This document shows, piece by piece, positions 8,117 to 17,320 of a DNA stretch of 64,000 nt. How positions within the stretch are numbered: the stretch's first letter is position 1; every line of letters starts with the position of its first letter. Origin of the DNA: Massilia varians. GTDB lineage: Bacteria; Pseudomonadota; Gammaproteobacteria; Burkholderiales; Burkholderiaceae_D. Under the pieces are notes generated by a model. That model was not told the origin of the DNA. It did no database searches and saw only the letters and a list, made by a program, of their open reading frames with translations. The position numbers and the translations under genes are program-made. The DNA lies in NCBI RefSeq assembly GCF_027923905.1, contig NZ_AP026966.1, forward strand, positions 4,961,001 through 5,025,000. Direction: 5' to 3'.

Positions 8117-9178
8117 ATGATCAACACGCCTGCCATTGAAAATACCAACGTCAGTTCGTTCGGGCAGATGCCGACGCCGACCGAACTCCACGCCACGCTG
8201 CCCCTGTCCGACAAGGCCTTTGCCACCGTCATGGCGGGCCGCGAAACGCTGCGCAACATTCTCGACCGCAAGGACAAGCGCCTGTTCGTGGTGGTCGGGC
8301 CCTGCTCGATCCACGATCCGGAAGCCGGCCTGGATTATGCGCGCCGCCTCAAGGCGCTGCAGGCCGACGTGGCGGACACGATGGTGCTGGTGATGCGCGT
8401 GTATTTCGAGAAGCCGCGCACCACCACCGGCTGGAAGGGCTATATCAACGACCCGTTCATGGACGATTCGTTCCGCGTCGACGTCGGCATGGAGCGCGCA
8501 CGCCGCTTCCTGCTCGACGTGTGCGAACTGGGCCTGCCCACCGCCACCGAAGCGCTGGACCCGATCTCGCCGCAGTACCTGGGCGATTTGATTGCCTGGA
8601 CCGCGATCGGGGCCAGGACCACCGAGTCGCAGACCCACCGCGAGATGTCCTCCGGTCTGTCGACCCCGGTCGGCTTCAAGAACGGCACCGACGGCGACGT
8701 CTCGATCGCGATCAATGCCGTGCTGTCCTCGGCCAACCCGCATGCCTTCCTGGGCATCAACGGCCAGGGTACGGTGTCGATCGTGCGCACCAGCGGCAAT
8801 GCCTACGGCCACGTGGTGCTGCGCGGCGGCGGCGGCCGTCCCAACTACGATTCGGTGTCGGTGGCGATCGCCGAGCAGGCGCTGAACAAGGCCGGGCTGC
8901 CGGCCAACCTCGTGGTGGATTGCTCGCATGCCAACAGCTACAAGAAGCCGGAACTGCAACCGCTGGTGATGTCGGACGTGATCCAGCAGATCCGGCACGG
9001 CAACCGCTCGCTGGTCGGCGTGATGATCGAATCGAACATCGTCAGCGGCAGCCAGGCGATTCCGGAAGACCTGACGCAGCTGAAGTATGGCTGCTCAGTG
9101 ACCGACGGCTGCATCGGCTGGGAAGAGACCGAGGCGATGCTGCGTAGTGCGCACAAGGAACTGTTGCAAAGACCTTAA
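8117..9178 (+). CDS. aroG: 3-deoxy-7-phosphoheptulonate synthase (DAHP synthase), AroG type
   Basis: This enzyme condenses phosphoenolpyruvate and erythrose 4-phosphate to DAHP, the first step of the shikimate pathway. The product has 353 residues, typical of type I-alpha enzymes. Diagnostic segments are VVGPCSIHDP, MRVYFEKPRTTTGWKG, GARTTESQTHREMSSGLS, VGFKNGTDG, DCSHANSYKKP and SVTDGCIGWEETE. These include the substrate-binding KPRT motif and the metal-ligand Cys and His. Feedback specificity (Phe, Tyr or Trp) cannot be told from sequence alone. It is divergent from ybiB and followed within 8 bp by a REP-like repeat. Confidence 0.96.
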   Translation: MINTPAIENTNVSSFGQMPTPTELHATLPLSDKAFATVMAGRETLRNILDRKDKRLFVVVGPCSIHDPEAGLDYARRLKALQADVADTMVLVMRVYFEKPRTTTGWKGYINDPFMDDSFRVDVGMERARRFLLDVCELGLPTATEALDPISPQYLGDLIAWTAIGARTTESQTHREMSSGLSTPVGFKNGTDGDVSIAINAVLSSANPHAFLGINGQGTVSIVRTSGNAYGHVVLRGGGGRPNYDSVSVAIAEQALNKAGLPANLVVDCSHANSYKKPELQPLVMSDVIQQIRHGNRSLVGVMIESNIVSGSQAIPEDLTQLKYGCSVTDGCIGWEETEAMLRSAHKELLQRP

Positions 9179-9185
9179 GGCTTTT

Positions 9186-9294
9186 CGTAGGGTGTTCGGC
9201 TCTGCCGAACGCGCGTTCACATCACGCATGCGTAGACGCATCGATGATTCATACCCTGGTTGAACGCGCGGACGGCGGAGCCGTCCACCCTACG
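9186..9294. repeat. REP-like inverted pair, GTAGGGTG family (ends facing outward)
   Basis: The left unit is CGTAGGGTGTTCGGC / GCCGAACGCGCGTTCA. The right unit is its mirror with a GGACGGC / GCCGTCC stem ending in CACCCTACG. A 40-bp spacer lies between them. It starts 8 bp after the aroG stop and ends before tsaD. The two stems differ in sequence (TTCGGC versus GGACGGC), yet each remains fully paired. Confidence 0.85.
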
Positions 9295-9331
9295 GTAAAA
9301 TCGTTGTTTTTCCCTCCTGCTGTTTCCCCCC

Positions 9332-10372
9332 ATGATTGTTCTCGGCGTCGAATCCTCCTGCGATGAAACCGGCCTGGCTCTGTACGACACCGAGCGCGGC
9401 CTGCTGTCCCATGCCCTGCACTCGCAGGTGGCCATGCACGAAGAGTACGGCGGCGTGGTGCCGGAACTCGCTTCGCGCGACCATATCCGCCGCGCCCTGC
9501 CGCTGCTGGAAGAGGTCTTGAAACGCGCCGACCTTTCCGCGCCACGCATCGATGCCATCGCCTACACCCAGGGCCCCGGGCTGGCCGGCGCACTGCTGGT
9601 CGGCTCCTCGCTAGCCTGCTCGCTGGCCCTCGCCCTCGACAAGCCGGTGCTGGGCGTGCACCACCTGGAAGGCCACCTGCTCTCGCCCCTGCTGGCCAGC
9701 GAGCGCCCGGAATTCCCCTTCATCGCCCTGCTCGTCTCGGGCGGCCACACCCAGCTGATGCGGGTGGACGGCGTCGGCCGCTACACCCTGCTGGGCGAGA
9801 CCCTCGACGATGCCGCCGGCGAAGCCTTCGATAAATCGGCCAAGCTGCTGGGCCTGGGCTATCCGGGCGGGCCGGCGATCTCGCGCCTGGCCGAGTTCGG
9901 GGACCCGCTTGCCTACACGCTGCCGCGCCCGATGCTGCATTCGAAGGACTTCAACTTCAGCTTCTCGGGCCTGAAAACCGCCGTGCTCACGGTAGTGAAG
10001 AACCACGAGGAAAAAGTGGTGGCGAATATCTGCGAGCAGGACAAGGCCAACATCGCACGCGGCTTCGTCGACGCCATCGTCGAGGTCTTGACCGCCAAGT
10101 GCGTGAACGCGCTGAAACACACGGGCCTGAAGCGCCTGGTGATCGCCGGCGGCGTCGGCGCCAACCGCCAGCTGCGCGAATCGCTCAATGCCGCGGCCGC
10201 CAAGCGCAAGTTCAGGGTCTATTATCCGGAGCTGGAATTCTGCACCGACAACGGCGCCATGATCGCCTTCGCCGGTGCCATGCGCCTCGAGCGCAACCCG
10301 GATCTGGCCCAGCGCGACTACGCTTTCAACGTGCGTCCGCGCTGGCCGCTCGACGAGCTGGAAGCCGCCTGA
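9332..10372 (+). CDS. tsaD: tRNA N6-adenosine threonylcarbamoyltransferase TsaD
   Basis: TsaD transfers the threonylcarbamoyl group to A37 of tRNAs that read ANN codons, acting with TsaB and TsaE. The 346-residue protein has the ASKHA-fold signatures: N-terminal [17 protein letters not shown], the metal-binding [11 protein letters not shown] (HxxxH), SGGHTQL, and C-terminal [13 protein letters not shown] and [12 protein letters not shown]. The start is ATG at 9332. tsaE is in the same window at 24606. No tsaB is seen here. Confidence 0.97.
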   Translation: MIVLGVESSCDETGLALYDTERGLLSHALHSQVAMHEEYGGVVPELASRDHIRRALPLLEEVLKRADLSAPRIDAIAYTQGPGLAGALLVGSSLACSLALALDKPVLGVHHLEGHLLSPLLASERPEFPFIALLVSGGHTQLMRVDGVGRYTLLGETLDDAAGEAFDKSAKLLGLGYPGGPAISRLAEFGDPLAYTLPRPMLHSKDFNFSFSGLKTAVLTVVKNHEEKVVANICEQDKANIARGFVDAIVEVLTAKCVNALKHTGLKRLVIAGGVGANRQLRESLNAAAAKRKFRVYYPELEFCTDNGAMIAFAGAMRLERNPDLAQRDYAFNVRPRWPLDELEAA

Positions 10373-10492
10373 CCAGCCCTTTTACCGTGTTTTCAACATT
10401 GAACTTGCAAGCCTGACATCGATCCTACGGTGTGACCGCCCCTTGCCAAACGATGGCAATATCCGACGGTTAAGTTTTACGGAGGGTCTGCG

Positions 10493-11335
10493 ATGCGCGT
10501 TGTAAGTTGGAACATTCGTTGGGGTTGTGGCAAGGACGGCCGGATACGGATTCATGCGATCATCGACGTCCTGCGGCGGCTGAATCCGGATGTCGTGTGT
10601 CTGCAGGAAGTCGCGGCCAATCACTCGGAACTGGAAGGCAGCGCCACCGCCAACCAGTTCAAGCAGCTGGGCGGCGCCTTCGGCGGCTACCACGCGATGG
10701 AGCATGCTCCGAGCGAACTCTACAAGAACAACTCGCCCCGCCTGTTCGGCAACCTGATCCTCTCGCGCTACCGCATCTCGCAGGTGCACCGCCACCTGCT
10801 GCCCTGGCCGGCCGATCCGGAGAACCCGGCCGGCATGCCGCGCGGCCTGATGGAAACCGTGATCGACGCGCCCAGCGGCAAGCTGCGCCTGATGACCACC
10901 CACCTCGAGTACTATTCGGCGCTGCAGCGCAGGGCGCAGGTGCAGCGCATCCGCGAACTGCACGCCGAAGCCAGCGCCCGCGCCCGCATCTTCCAGCCGG
11001 ACCCGAGCCTGGATGCGCCCTTCCGGCTGGGTTTTCGTCCGGCATCGAGCATTCTTTGCGGCGATTTTAATTTCACCCCGGATTCGAGCGACTACCAGGC
11101 CATGCTGGCGCCGATCGACGGCGCCCCGGCTTTCGTGGACGCCTGGCGCGTCGCCCACGGCGGCGTGGCGCGCGCCCCGACCACCGGCCTGCACGGCTAT
11201 CCGTGGCCGGACAAGCCGGACTGCTACGACTACTTCTTTGTCACCGACGACCTGGCGCCGCGCGTAGTGACGGTCGACGTGCAATCCGAGACCGCGGCGT
11301 CGGACCACCAGCCGGTCGTGCTCGACCTGAAATAA
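10493..11335 (+). CDS. Endonuclease/exonuclease/phosphatase family protein
   Basis: This 280-residue protein has the EEP (Mg-dependent hydrolase) fold. Motifs in order are VVSWNIRWGCGKDGR (Asn), VCLQEVAAN (metal-binding Glu), MTTHLEYYSALQRRAQ (catalytic His), SILCGDFNFTPDSSDY (Asp, Asn) and AASDHQPVVLDL (Asp-His pair). All catalytic positions are present. No signal peptide is seen, so it is cytoplasmic. The substrate (nucleic acid, phosphoester or lipid) is unknown. GGAGGG lies 6 nt before the ATG. A second, dissimilar EEP protein is at 13360. It ends 3 bp before the convergent DsbA-type gene. Confidence 0.88.
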   Translation: MRVVSWNIRWGCGKDGRIRIHAIIDVLRRLNPDVVCLQEVAANHSELEGSATANQFKQLGGAFGGYHAMEHAPSELYKNNSPRLFGNLILSRYRISQVHRHLLPWPADPENPAGMPRGLMETVIDAPSGKLRLMTTHLEYYSALQRRAQVQRIRELHAEASARARIFQPDPSLDAPFRLGFRPASSILCGDFNFTPDSSDYQAMLAPIDGAPAFVDAWRVAHGGVARAPTTGLHGYPWPDKPDCYDYFFVTDDLAPRVVTVDVQSETAASDHQPVVLDLK

Positions 11336-11338
11336 TGC

Positions 11339-12001
11339 TTACTGCGCGGGTGCGTCGCCGCGCGCCGCGATCTCGCGCAGCGCCTGCTCGAACACTTCCG
11401 GCGGCTGGCCGCCCGAGATCAGGTGGCGCTGGTTGATGATGATGGCCGGTACCGAGTGGATGCCGGCGCGCTGGAAGAACTGCTCGCGCTCGCGCACCTC
11501 CTCGGCATACTCATCGGACTCCAGGATGCGCTTGGCCCGCTCGCGGTCCAGGCCGACCCGCTCGACGACGTCCAGCAGCACGTCGTGGCAGCTGGGGTCC
11601 TGGCAATGGCTGAAATAGGCTTCGAACAGGCCCATCTTGAGGTCGCGCTGGCGGCCCTCTTCCTCGGCCCAGGACAGCAGGCGGTGGGCATCGAAGGTGT
11701 TGTAGATGCGGCCGCGCCGCTCCATGTCGAAACTGAAGCCGACGTCCGCGCCGCGCTGGCGGATCATCTCGCGGCTGCTGGCCTGCTGCTCGGCGGTGGC
11801 GCCGTATTTCTCGGTGATGTGCTCGACGATGTCCTGGCCGTCCGGCCCCATGTTCGGGTTCAGCTCGAAGGGCTGGAAATGCATGTCGGCCGCGATCTCT
11901 CCCTTGACGCGCGCAAGCGCCAGTTCCAGCGAGCTCAGGCCGATCGCGCACCAGGGGCAGGAGACGTCCGAGACGAAATCGATGCGAAGTTGTTTGCTCA
12001 T
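11339..12001 (-). CDS. DsbA family oxidoreductase, FrnE-like
   Basis: This 220-residue thioredoxin-fold protein of the DsbA/FrnE class has a CPWC active site near the N-terminus (FVSDVSCPWCAIGLSS) and a cis-Pro region (GIHSVPAIIINQRHLISGGQ). It lacks a signal peptide, as expected for cytoplasmic FrnE proteins, which are thought to act as disulfide isomerases/oxidoreductases. The start was set at ATG 12001; a longer reading frame upstream has no family similarity. It lies downstream of the plsY terminator, so it probably has its own promoter. Confidence 0.87.
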   Translation of the reverse strand: MSKQLRIDFVSDVSCPWCAIGLSSLELALARVKGEIAADMHFQPFELNPNMGPDGQDIVEHITEKYGATAEQQASSREMIRQRGADVGFSFDMERRGRIYNTFDAHRLLSWAEEEGRQRDLKMGLFEAYFSHCQDPSCHDVLLDVVERVGLDRERAKRILESDEYAEEVREREQFFQRAGIHSVPAIIINQRHLISGGQPPEVFEQALREIAARGDAPAQ

Positions 12002-12088
12002 GGAGGTGCCACCTTTCTGGTTCGTTGCGGCACCGCAGGTGCCTGATGGCGATATGGTAACGCGATGCGGCTTTTTCGGTGCGCCATG

Positions 12089-12115
12089 AAAAATGGGGGA
12101 GCATTGCTCCCCCAT
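12089..12115 (-). terminator. Rho-independent terminator of plsY
   Basis: Read on the minus strand, ATGGGGGAGC pairs with GCTCCCCCAT across a 3-nt loop and is followed by TTTT. It starts about 20 nt after the plsY stop codon. Confidence 0.75.
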
Positions 12116-12135
12116 GTTGCCGGCAGACGCTCGCC

Positions 12136-12756
12136 TTATTTCCTGGCCGCGCCCTTGGCCTTGCTGCCGATCTTCGATTCCTTGCCCGCCATCAGGTTGC
12201 CGATATTGCTGCTGTGGCGCCACAGGAGCAGCAGGCTCATGGCCGCCACCGCGAACAGGATCTCGTCCGCTCCGAACAGCAGGCCGTAATAGAAGGGCGC
12301 GAAGATCGACGCGATCAGCGCCGCCAGCGAGGAGTAGCGGAAGGCATAGGCCACGATCAGCCAGGTCGCCAGCGTCGCCAGGCCCAGCCAGACGTTAATG
12401 CCGAGCAGCACGCCGAGCGCGGTCGCCACGCCCTTGCCGCCGACAAACTTGAAGAACACCGGCCACAGGTGCCCCAGGAACACGGCGATCGCGACCAGGG
12501 CGATGCCGCCGTCATCGAGGCCGTACTGCGGCCCGAACTTGACCGCCAGCCAGACCGCGAGCCAGCCCTTGGCGGCGTCGCCGACCAGGGTCGCGATCGC
12601 GGCCTTCTTGCTGCCGCTGCGCAGCACGTTGGTGGCGCCCGGGTTCTTGGAACCGTAGGTGCGCGGGTCGGACAGGCCGAAGGCGCGGCTCATCACGACT
12701 GCGAAGGAAATCGAGCCGATCAGGTAGGCGGCAATGGTGGCGATCAGGGTGTTCAT
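12136..12756 (-). CDS. plsY: Glycerol-3-phosphate acyltransferase PlsY
   Basis: PlsY is an inner-membrane enzyme that transfers the acyl group from acyl-phosphate to glycerol 3-phosphate, the first step of phospholipid synthesis. The 206-residue protein has five or six hydrophobic segments. Family motifs are present: [30 protein letters not shown] (motif 1), [19 protein letters not shown] (motif 2), and [18 protein letters not shown] (motif 3). A basic tail ([15 protein letters not shown]) ends it. The start is ATG 12756. Confidence 0.96.
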   Translation of the reverse strand: MNTLIATIAAYLIGSISFAVVMSRAFGLSDPRTYGSKNPGATNVLRSGSKKAAIATLVGDAAKGWLAVWLAVKFGPQYGLDDGGIALVAIAVFLGHLWPVFFKFVGGKGVATALGVLLGINVWLGLATLATWLIVAYAFRYSSLAALIASIFAPFYYGLLFGADEILFAVAAMSLLLLWRHSSNIGNLMAGKESKIGSKAKGAARK

Positions 12757-12829
12757 GTCACTTTCTTACTGTTTGTCGGTACGGATACTGGGCGCTCGGA
12801 CTATACACAGTGAGCATGCCCTTTGGCAA

Positions 12830-13321
12830 TCATTCCGCCAGCGCGCACTGCACCGGCTTGGCGCCCAGCGTCGTGGTCAGCACGCCGGGGGCGATCCCGA
12901 CCAGGTAACCGCGGCGGCCGCCGTTGATGTAGATCTTGTCCAGGGCCAGGATCGATTCCTCGACGTACACCGGCATCGCCTTGCGGATGCCGAAGGGCGA
13001 GGTGCCGCCGACCAGGAAGCCGGAATGGCGCTGCGCCACCTCCGGCTTGCAAGGCTCGACCGACTTGCAGGGAATCGCGCGCGCCAGGTTTTTGGTCGAG
13101 ACCTTGCGGTCGCCGTGCATCAGCACGATCAGCGGCCGCGCCGCTTCGTCCTGCATCACCAGGGTCTTGACGACATTGTGCTCGGGCACACCCAGTTCGC
13201 GCGAGGACACGGCCGTGCCGCCATGCTCTTCGTACTCGTAGGGATGTTCGGTAAAAGCCACGCCATGCTTGCGCAGGAACTGCGTCGCGGGTGTCTCAGA
13301 AACGTGCTCTTTCTTGGCCAT
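12830..13321 (-). CDS. ybaK: Cys-tRNA(Pro)/Cys-tRNA(Cys) deacylase YbaK
   Basis: This YbaK/EbsC-type protein hydrolyses mischarged Cys-tRNA(Pro). It has 163 residues. Landmarks are TPATQFLRKHGVAFTEHPYE, AVSSRELGVPEHNVVKTLVM, GDRKVSTKNLAR (with the catalytic Lys region), GFLVGGTSPFGIRKAMPVYV and YINGGRRGYLVGI. An ATG eight codons earlier is possible, but MAKKEHVSETPA fits the usual start. It is divergent from the EEP gene at 13360 with only 38 bp between the starts. Confidence 0.92.
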   Translation of the reverse strand: MAKKEHVSETPATQFLRKHGVAFTEHPYEYEEHGGTAVSSRELGVPEHNVVKTLVMQDEAARPLIVLMHGDRKVSTKNLARAIPCKSVEPCKPEVAQRHSGFLVGGTSPFGIRKAMPVYVEESILALDKIYINGGRRGYLVGIAPGVLTTTLGAKPVQCALAE

Positions 13322-13359
13322 GCGTGGTACGCTAAAGACGAACATAAGGGGTTTCTATT

Positions 13360-14334
13360 ATGCAGCAAGAAATTCGCTTTGCCACCTTCAACACCTTCAA
13401 CCTGGCCCCGCCAGGCATGCGCTGCTACGAGAACCTCGCCCCCTGCACGCCGGAGGAGTACGAGGCCAAGCTGGACTGGACCGCGCACCAGATCGATCTG
13501 CTCAATGCTGACGTGATCGGTTTCCAGGAAATCTTTTCGCAGGCTACCTTGCGGGAAGTGCTGTCGCGCACCCGCCGCTTTCGCGAAGCGGTCCACCTGG
13601 GCTTCGATCCCGACCCGGAAGCGCCGCGCCTGACCCCGAGCGTGGCCCTGGTCTCGCGCCTGCCCGTGCGCAGCCATCCGCGCGCCATCAGCATGTTCCC
13701 GGACAAGGTGGCGATGCCGCCGGGCAGCCGCGACCCGGACCGTTTCACGCGCGCGCCGCTGCATGCCGAGGTCGAACTGGCGCCCGGCATCGTCATCGAC
13801 GTGATCGTCGTGCACCTGAAATCGCGCCGCCCCGACTACCGCAGCAGCGACACCGGCGAAGACCCGAACCTGTACGCCCTCGCCTGCCTGCGCTCGCTGA
13901 TCCGGCGCGGCACCGAGGCCACCGCCCTGCGCGTGCTGCTCACCGACATGGCGCGCGACAAGGGGCGCCCGCGCATCGTGCTGGGCGACTTCAACGACGT
14001 CGCCGATTCGGTGACCACCGAGATCGTGCTCGGCGAGGGCGCGCCGCTGGCCGAGCGCATGTTCGACGCGGCCCGCCTGCATATGCACCAGGACAACCTG
14101 CGCAGCGTCGGCTTCTCGATCGTGCACGAAAGCCGGCACTCGACCATCGACCACATCCTGGTGTCGCAGGAATTCAATCCGGTGCTGCCGAACGCGATCG
14201 GCGAGGTGGTCGACGTGGTGTACCTGAACGACCACCTGAACCTGGGGTTGCCGGAAGCCTCGGACCATGGGCAGGTGCTGGCGCGCATCCGCCTGTATCC
14301 GCAGGCCGGGCAGCCGGAGGGCGGCGTGGATTGA
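13360..14334 (+). CDS. Endonuclease/exonuclease/phosphatase family protein (second)
   Basis: This 324-residue EEP-fold hydrolase has ATFNTFNLAPPGMRC at the N-terminus, LNADVIGFQEIFS (metal Glu), VIVVHLKSRRPDY (His), RIVLGDFNDVADSV (Asp/Asn), STIDHILVSQEF and LPEASDHGQVLARI (Asp-His). All catalytic positions are present. It differs from the 10493 protein by a longer middle section and is not an obvious recent duplicate. No signal peptide is seen. The substrate is not known. It is divergent from ybaK. Confidence 0.87.
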   Translation: MQQEIRFATFNTFNLAPPGMRCYENLAPCTPEEYEAKLDWTAHQIDLLNADVIGFQEIFSQATLREVLSRTRRFREAVHLGFDPDPEAPRLTPSVALVSRLPVRSHPRAISMFPDKVAMPPGSRDPDRFTRAPLHAEVELAPGIVIDVIVVHLKSRRPDYRSSDTGEDPNLYALACLRSLIRRGTEATALRVLLTDMARDKGRPRIVLGDFNDVADSVTTEIVLGEGAPLAERMFDAARLHMHQDNLRSVGFSIVHESRHSTIDHILVSQEFNPVLPNAIGEVVDVVYLNDHLNLGLPEASDHGQVLARIRLYPQAGQPEGGVD

Positions 14335-14372
14335 TCAAAGCGCGCTGCAGGCAAGCGCGGCGCTTCGCTTTT

Positions 14373-14539
14373 GTAAGGTGGGCGGCTCTACCGCTCACGC
14401 CGGTAATCTTGCGCCATGCCGGCCGCCCACGCGTTCAACGCCGGCATGAACAGACGATCGGTCTATGCATGGACGGTCTGCACGCGTGGGCGGCGGATAT
14501 GGCGCGGCATAGTTCGTTTCAGGTGTAGCCCCACCCTGC
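14373..14539. repeat. Degenerate REP-like pair, GTAGGGTG family
   Basis: A GTAAGGTGGGCGGC unit at 14373 faces a distant CACCCTGCG end at 14539. The intervening DNA has several CGTGGGCGGC-like and GCCGGCATGAAC-like pieces. The pairing is broken in both arms, so this is probably an old, decayed copy. It fills the 226-bp gap between the EEP gene and the GGDEF/EAL gene. Confidence 0.4.
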
Positions 14540-14560
14540 GAACATCTCAGTTCAGCGGGC

Positions 14561-16783
14561 TCAGCGCACCGCCGGATTGAAATCCGGCCGGCTGCTCGCC
14601 CCCGCGGCATAAAACCCCTGGTACTCGTCGCAGCCGTGCTGGCGCAGGAAGCGCAATTGCTCCTCGGTCTCGACGCCTCCGGCCACCACGCGCAGGCGCA
14701 GGCTGCGCGCCACCGCGATGATCGCCGGAATCAGGGCTGCGTCCGCCGGATCGTGCTCGATGTCGCTCACGAAGCTGCGGTCGATCTTCAGCTTCGACAG
14801 CGGGAAGCGGCGCAGCGACGACAGGCTGGACAGCCCGGTGCCGAACCGGTCGATGGTCAGCTGCACCCCGCGTTCGCGCAGCGACTTCACGGTGTCGTCG
14901 AGCACATGGTCGCCGCGCATGATGGCGCCCTCGGTGATTTCCAGGTCGAGCCAGGCCGGCGCCAGGCCGGACTGCGCCAGCGCGGAATCGACCGTCTCGA
15001 GCAGGCGGCCGTGCAGGAACTGGATGTCGGACAGGTTCACCGCCACCGTTACCGCATGGCCGGCGTCGCGCCAGGCGCGCGCCCGGGTGCAGGCCTCGAC
15101 CAGCACCCACTCGCCGATCGGCACAATCAGGCCGCACTCTTCGGCCACCGGCAGGAACTCGTGCGGCAGCAGCAGCCCGCGCTCCGGATGGCGCCAGCGG
15201 ATCAAGGCTTCCATGCCGATCACCTTGCCGGATCCGACCTCGAGCTCGGGCTGGTACTCGAGCACGAATTCGCGCCGTTCGAGCGCCTGGCGCAGGCGCT
15301 TTTCCAGTTCGCCGCGCTCCAGCACGCGCGCATTCATCTCGGGGCTGAAGAAGCGGAAGCTGCTGCCGCCGTGCTGCTTGGCGTGGTACATCGCCACGTC
15401 GGCATGGTGCATCAGGGTGTCGACGTCGCCGCCGTCGGTGGGACAGATGGCGATGCCGATCGAGGCCGACAGCGTCAGCTGCTGCCCCGCCGCCTCGATG
15501 GGACGGGAGACCGCCCCCATCACGGCATGGGCGACGTGCGCGGCCTGGTCGACCCCGCCGATATCGGCCAGCAGCATCACGAACTCGTCGCCGCCCAGGC
15601 GGCTGATGGTGTCGACCCGGCGCACGCAGCCGCGCAGGCGCGCGGCGACTTCGCGCAGCACCGCGTCGCCGGTCTGGTGGCCGTTGTTGTCGTTGATGGC
15701 CTTGAAACGGTCGAGGTCGAGGAACAGGACCGCGAAACTGTCGCGCTGGCGGCGCCAGGTGGCCAGCGCCTGGTGCATGCGGTCGAGGAACAGGGCGCGG
15801 TTGGGCAGGCCGGTGAGGACGTCGTGCTCGGCCTGGTGGCGCACCTGCGCTTCGGCGCGCTTGCGTTCGCTGATGTCGGACAGCGTCGCCATATAGCTGC
15901 TGGCGGCGCCATGCGGGTCGCGGATGGTGGTGAGCGCCACCCAGGCGGTGTAGTGCTCGCCGTTCTTGCGCACCGCGGGTAGCTCGCCCTGCCAGCGGTC
16001 CTGGCCGTCGAGCTGGGACCAGATGGTGTCGTAGAAGCCGCCGCCGCCGTCCTCCTTGTCCTTGTCCTCGCCCCAAGGCAGGCTGGCGAGCGTGGAACCG
16101 ATGATGTCGGCGGCGTCGAAACCGGTGATGGCGGTGAAGGCCTGGTTGACCGCCTGCACCCGGTATTCGGCGTCCATGACGATGATGGCTTCGTGCGCGT
16201 TCTCGAACACCCGCGCCGCCTGGCTCAGGTTGTCTTCGACCTGCTTGCGCGCGGTGATGTCCACTTCCATGCAGAACACCTGCTGCGTGTGGCCGTCGCG
16301 CTTGACCGGGAAGTGGTTCGAATGCAGCCACAGGCGCCGGCCGGCGGCGCTCTCGACCCGCCAGTCGCGCGGCGCCGGCGCCGCGCCGTCGCGCCAGATG
16401 GCGGCGATGGTGTTGTCGAATTCGTGCTGCTGGTCGAGGTGGGACACCAGGTCGCGGAAGGGCTTGCCCAGCGCATGGCTGGCGGGGATGCCGAACAGCT
16501 GGGCGCAGGCATGGTTCCAGAATCGCACGATGCCTGCGCCATCGCGCGAGTGCACTGCCACCGCCGGCGCCAGTTCGATCGCCGTCACGAAACGGTACAG
16601 CCAGTCGAGCGCCTGGCGGCCAGGACCGTCGAGCTCGGCGGCTTCAGGCAGGGCGCCGGCTGCCGGATGCGGCGCCGGCACCGCCTGAAGCTGCTCCTGG
16701 ACGTGGCGGACAGGATCGGCGGGCAAATCCAGCCCGCGCGGGCCACTGGGCCAGCCGGTCGGGTCGCGCGCTTGTTCGCTCAC
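14561..16783 (-). CDS. PAS-PAS-GGDEF-EAL cyclic-di-GMP signalling protein, EAL site degenerate
   Basis: This 740-residue sensor protein has two PAS domains (about 60-185 and 185-315), GGDEF (about 317-485) and EAL (about 490-735). It has no membrane segment. The GGDEF signature is intact at 397-401, and the preceding RRVD matches an allosteric RxxD I-site, so diguanylate cyclase activity is likely. The EAL domain keeps EAL (525-527), an NLSDIQF Asn, the EITE Glu and KID. It has lost the second Asp of DDFG (D-R at 645-646) and the first Glu of EGVE (Gly at 702). Both are metal-binding or catalytic in active phosphodiesterases, so hydrolysis is unlikely. The start is GTG 16783, with AAAGGA 8 nt upstream. 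Confidence 0.9.
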   Translation of the reverse strand: MSEQARDPTGWPSGPRGLDLPADPVRHVQEQLQAVPAPHPAAGALPEAAELDGPGRQALDWLYRFVTAIELAPAVAVHSRDGAGIVRFWNHACAQLFGIPASHALGKPFRDLVSHLDQQHEFDNTIAAIWRDGAAPAPRDWRVESAAGRRLWLHSNHFPVKRDGHTQQVFCMEVDITARKQVEDNLSQAARVFENAHEAIIVMDAEYRVQAVNQAFTAITGFDAADIIGSTLASLPWGEDKDKEDGGGGFYDTIWSQLDGQDRWQGELPAVRKNGEHYTAWVALTTIRDPHGAASSYMATLSDISERKRAEAQVRHQAEHDVLTGLPNRALFLDRMHQALATWRRQRDSFAVLFLDLDRFKAINDNNGHQTGDAVLREVAARLRGCVRRVDTISRLGGDEFVMLLADIGGVDQAAHVAHAVMGAVSRPIEAAGQQLTLSASIGIAICPTDGGDVDTLMHHADVAMYHAKQHGGSSFRFFSPEMNARVLERGELEKRLRQALERREFVLEYQPELEVGSGKVIGMEALIRWRHPERGLLLPHEFLPVAEECGLIVPIGEWVLVEACTRARAWRDAGHAVTVAVNLSDIQFLHGRLLETVDSALAQSGLAPAWLDLEITEGAIMRGDHVLDDTVKSLRERGVQLTIDRFGTGLSSLSSLRRFPLSKLKIDRSFVSDIEHDPADAALIPAIIAVARSLRLRVVAGGVETEEQLRFLRQHGCDEYQGFYAAGASSRPDFNPAVR

Positions 16784-17066
16784 GGAAGAATCCTTTTCTA
16801 ACGGAAACAGCCATGGATGCCATGACAATCCCGTCATTCTTCCCCGCCCGGCCGAGCCGGCGTTTGCGGGCACGCAAACGCCACGCTCGCCTGCATTTCG
16901 TCGCGCCCGGAAGGCATTCCAGACCCGCGCTTCGACCGCCTGTCGCATCCGGCTGGATGCGCGCGCGTCGCCTGGCTATATTGGCATCATGCGCAAGGAG
17001 CTCCACCCTCGCCAAGAGGACGGAGCCCGAGCGCGAAGTATTCCTGCCCGCCCCGCGGACGCGCCT

Positions 17067-17237
17067 TCAAGCGAGGTCCTGCGGGGCCGCTTCGTTCTGC
17101 TGCGCCGGCGGCTGGCCGTCAGCGCCCTCTACCGTTTCGCGCTTGGCGTCCTGCTTGCGCTTGGCCTTTTCTTCCGCCTTGCGCTTCTTTTCGAGTTCGC
17201 GCTGTCGCTTTTCATACTGGAAATTCGTCCGTGCCAT
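17067..17237 (-). CDS. Conserved small basic coiled-coil-like protein
   Basis: This 56-residue ORF starts at ATG 17237 with AGGTGA upstream and begins MARTNFQYEKRQRELEKKRK. It continues as a Lys/Glu/Arg-rich amphipathic helix to about residue 35 and ends in a Gln/Pro/Ala-rich tail (PPAQQNEAAPQDLA). I recognise the MARTNFQYEKRQ start from small hypothetical proteins common in Burkholderiales; no function is known. It lies between xerD and the GGDEF/EAL gene, all on the minus strand. Confidence 0.75.
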   Translation of the reverse strand: MARTNFQYEKRQRELEKKRKAEEKAKRKQDAKRETVEGADGQPPAQQNEAAPQDLA

Positions 17238-17320
17238 GTTCACCTCGTTACAGTGGATGTGAAGGGTGATGATCGGTCCCGCAGGCCCATTATGGCCGAC
17301 TGCGTGCGCGGCGGCTTGAA

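Noticed and set aside
9186-9294. Palindromes considered as aroG terminator
   Set aside because: Two separate GC-rich units without a T-tract, repeated elsewhere in the window; a REP-like family explains them better.
13156-14268. 370-codon minus-strand frame across two genes
   Set aside because: It covers the opposite strand of an EEP-fold gene with intact catalytic motifs and overlaps ybaK.
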